NCBI RefSeq assembly: GCF_000284015.1
Contig: NC_016943.1
Coordinates: forward strand, 3,451,541-3,515,540
Origin: Blastococcus saxobsidens DD2
Lineage (GTDB): Bacteria > Actinomycetota > Actinomycetes > Mycobacteriales > Geodermatophilaceae
Direction of reading: 5' to 3'
Length of the DNA: 64,000 nucleotides
Positions 62,676 to 64,000 of the stretch are shown here, in pieces (positions within the stretch are counted from its first letter, which is position 1; each line of letters opens with the position of its first letter). The notes under the pieces are model-generated. The model saw nothing but the letters and a program-made list of their open reading frames with translations. It had not been told where the DNA came from and did not search any database. The position numbers and the translations under genes were made by a program.

Positions 62676-63623
62676 TCAGTCGCCGGCGGCGAGCTCCGCC
62701 ACGCGCGCGACGGCGGCGTCGTGGGCCGCGGCCGCATCCGCGGCCTCCCGCTCGGCCGCCGTCCGGCGCCGCTCCTCGCGCTTCAGCGCTGCGACCGCGG
62801 CGCCGGCCTCCCGCTCGGCCTCGGCCAGCTGGCCGGCCAGCGCCTCGGCGCGTGCCTGCAGCTCCGCCCGGCGGGTGGCCAGCTGCTCGGTGGCGCGGCG
62901 GTGCTCCGCGAGGGCGACCTGCGCCTCCTCCGCCACCACCCTCGCCTCCTCGGCCGCCTGCTGGGCCGTCGACAGCTCGCGGCGGCGCCTCTCCTCGGCG
63001 GCCCGGCGGCGCTCCTCCTGCTCGCGGCGGCGACGGTCGGCCGCCGCTTCCGGGTCCGGCCCCTTCCGGACCGCGGGTTGCGACGACGCCCGGGCGGGTC
63101 TCGCAGCCGGCTCGGCCGGCGGGACGAGGCGGAGCTCCGGGCGACCGGTGGCCCCGCCCAGCCCGCTGTAGGACATCGCGGAGGTGAGCCGGCCGCCGAG
63201 CAGCGCCTCCCCCGCCTCGGGGTCGCTCATCGCGGCGCGCAGCGTCTCCTCCACCTGCCCGGCGATGGTCGTGCTCACCACGTGCCCGCGAACGCGTGCG
63301 AGCGCGCCGGCCTGCCGGGTGAGCGCGGTGAGCAGCTGGGCCCGCTGCCGGTTCAAGGCCTTGAGCTCGTCGCCGGCCAGGTTCTGCTGGGCGTCGCGGA
63401 GCAGGTCTCCCAGCTCGACCAGGCCATCGATCTCCGCGCGGTGGGCGCGCACGAGCAGGTTGCACACCCAGGCCGCGGTGGACGGCTTGGGCAGCGCGCC
63501 GATCGCCTTGGCCAGCGCCCGGTCCCCCACCGCCTTGGCCTCGTCCTGTCGGGCGGCGCGGACGGCGACGAACTCCTCGGGCGGGACCTGGTACAGCTCG
63601 CCGGCCGTCTCGTCGAGATCCAC
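62676..63623 (-). CDS. Coiled-coil protein, 315 aa
   Basis: Conserved actinobacterial hypothetical. The N-terminal globular half (ELYQVPPEEFVAVRAARQDEAKAVGDRALAKAIGALPKPSTAAWVCNLLVRAHRAEI) is followed by a long Ala/Glu/Arg coiled coil (about 190-305: RRRREQEERRRAAEERRRR ... AELQARAEALAGQLAEAERE). GTG start. Function unknown; in other actinobacteria similar proteins are annotated as transposase-like or structural without evidence. It shares the strand with the CadI-like gene; the 50-base palindrome lies between them. Confidence 0.75.
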   Translation of the reverse strand: MDLDETAGELYQVPPEEFVAVRAARQDEAKAVGDRALAKAIGALPKPSTAAWVCNLLVRAHRAEIDGLVELGDLLRDAQQNLAGDELKALNRQRAQLLTALTRQAGALARVRGHVVSTTIAGQVEETLRAAMSDPEAGEALLGGRLTSAMSYSGLGGATGRPELRLVPPAEPAARPARASSQPAVRKGPDPEAAADRRRREQEERRRAAEERRRRELSTAQQAAEEARVVAEEAQVALAEHRRATEQLATRRAELQARAEALAGQLAEAEREAGAAVAALKREERRRTAAEREAADAAAAHDAAVARVAELAAGD

Positions 63624-63651
63624 GCGTGGGAACGATGCCAGAGAGCCGACG

Positions 63652-63701
63652 GTGTGCGCCGATGCGCAGTTCTGGGCCCAGAACTGCACACCAGCGCACA
63701 C
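63652..63701. repeat. Intact 50-base two-level palindrome
   Basis: Outer arms GTGTGCGC (63652-63659) and GCGCACAC (63694-63701), 6-base unpaired spacers on both sides, and an inner perfect palindrome of 22 bases (63666-63687, half GCAGTTCTGGG). It lies between the CadI-like stop and the start of the coiled-coil gene. Its outer arm, spacer and inner arm match the flanks of the IS30 element. Confidence 0.75.
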
Positions 63702-63711
63702 GCTCGGCCGG

Positions 63712-64000
63712 TCAGCAACAGGTCCCGTCACCCGCCACGGCGGAGAGCTCCGCCGCGGTCTTCCCCTCGAGGTCGGGGCGCGCGTCCCCGGTGACGGTGT
63801 AGACCTCCCACGGCTCACCGCCGGGGCCGGTCACCCACACCTTGTCCTGGACGGCGTAGCAACAGGTGGTGTTGTCCTCGACCCGCGTCGCCAGGCCGGC
63901 GTCCGCGAGCCGGTTGGTCGCCGCGGTGACCTCGTCGGTGGAGGGCACCTCGACGCCGAGGTGGTCCATGCGGGTCGCCTCGCCGGCCGCGCCCTCGAGC
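63712..64000 (-). CDS. CadI/ArsI-like VOC-family protein, 5' part missing
   Basis: The frame is open to the right edge, so only the C-terminal about 96 residues are visible. MDHLGVEVPSTDEVTAATNRL and TRVEDNTTCCYAVQDKVWVTGPGGEPWEVYTVTGD show the VOC (glyoxalase) fold with the Cys-Cys pair used by ArsI C-As lyases and CadI for metal or thiol-arsenical binding. It ends GDGTCC, a second vicinal Cys pair. Probably arsenic/cadmium resistance; other ars genes would lie to the right, outside the window. Confidence 0.85.
   Translation of the reverse strand, partial: LEGAAGEATRMDHLGVEVPSTDEVTAATNRLADAGLATRVEDNTTCCYAVQDKVWVTGPGGEPWEVYTVTGDARPDLEGKTAAELSAVAGDGTCC

Overview
This is a gene-dense, very GC-rich stretch of actinobacterial chromosome. 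The organism is probably a member of Geodermatophilaceae or a close relative (Blastococcus, Geodermatophilus, Modestobacter). I base that on codon bias, frequent GTG starts, leaderless-looking promoters, HelD, a mycobacterial-type NDH-2, DUF1206 and ROK-controlled sugar genes; no rRNA or other marker gene is present to fix the genus. I found no tRNA, rRNA, CRISPR array or prophage. The only clear mobile element is one IS30-family insertion sequence.

Layout. (1) 1-10.8 kb: a two-armed catabolic locus for an unknown hydroxy acid or carboxylate. The minus arm has a TAXI-type TRAP importer (binding lipoprotein, DUF1850 protein, fused permease), a DUF6282 amidohydrolase, a fusion of an isopropylmalate/tartrate-type dehydrogenase to an Ldh2-type dehydrogenase, and an MFS permease. 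The plus arm has a GntR/FCD regulator, a YdfG-like SDR and a second MFS permease. Two palindromes lie between the arms. (2) 10.8-17.7 kb: a two-subunit acyl-CoA dehydrogenase pair, a 105-aa orphan, an RsbQ/RsbP-type energy-stress sensor pair and a hemerythrin-domain protein. (3) 17.8-25.7 kb: HelD, then on the minus strand a Cys-tailed membrane protein, a macro-like/SIR2 protein and a CYP152-like peroxygenase; on the plus strand two tandem DUF1206 membrane proteins. (4) 25.7-37 kb: FabG/PhaB-like reductase and thiolase, a STAS anti-anti-sigma factor, a sacsin-type GHKL ATPase divergent from an RsbW-like kinase, an ALDH-GMC oxidoreductase pair and an MFS permease.

(5) 37-53 kb: a DEAD-box helicase with a structured leader, then a pentose locus. 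It holds a ribose/xylose-type ABC importer with ROK regulator, isomerase/epimerase and Gfo/Idh/MocA genes, followed by xylA, xylR and divergent xylB. A cupredoxin lipoprotein/membrane protein pair is inserted between the two halves. (6) 53-64 kb: a DUF4190 protein, the IS30 element, ndh, a three-gene overlapping cluster (esterase, erythromycin-esterase-like protein, YbdK-type carboxylate-amine ligase), an SDR, a CAP-domain lipoprotein, a coiled-coil protein and a truncated CadI/ArsI-like protein.

How the parts work together. Many neighbours overlap by GTGA, ATGA or TGATG, which implies translational coupling. Partner-switching parts (RsbQ, RsbP, STAS, RsbW-like) are spread over about 16 kb without a sigma factor, so the window may carry most of one stress-signalling circuit.

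The observations I consider most worth following are: the IMDH-Ldh2 fusion; the macro-like/SIR2 gene with its membrane and P450 neighbours; the sacsin/RsbW GHKL pair; and a two-copy dispersed palindrome, one copy intact at 63.65-63.70 kb and the other apparently split at its centre by the IS30 element.
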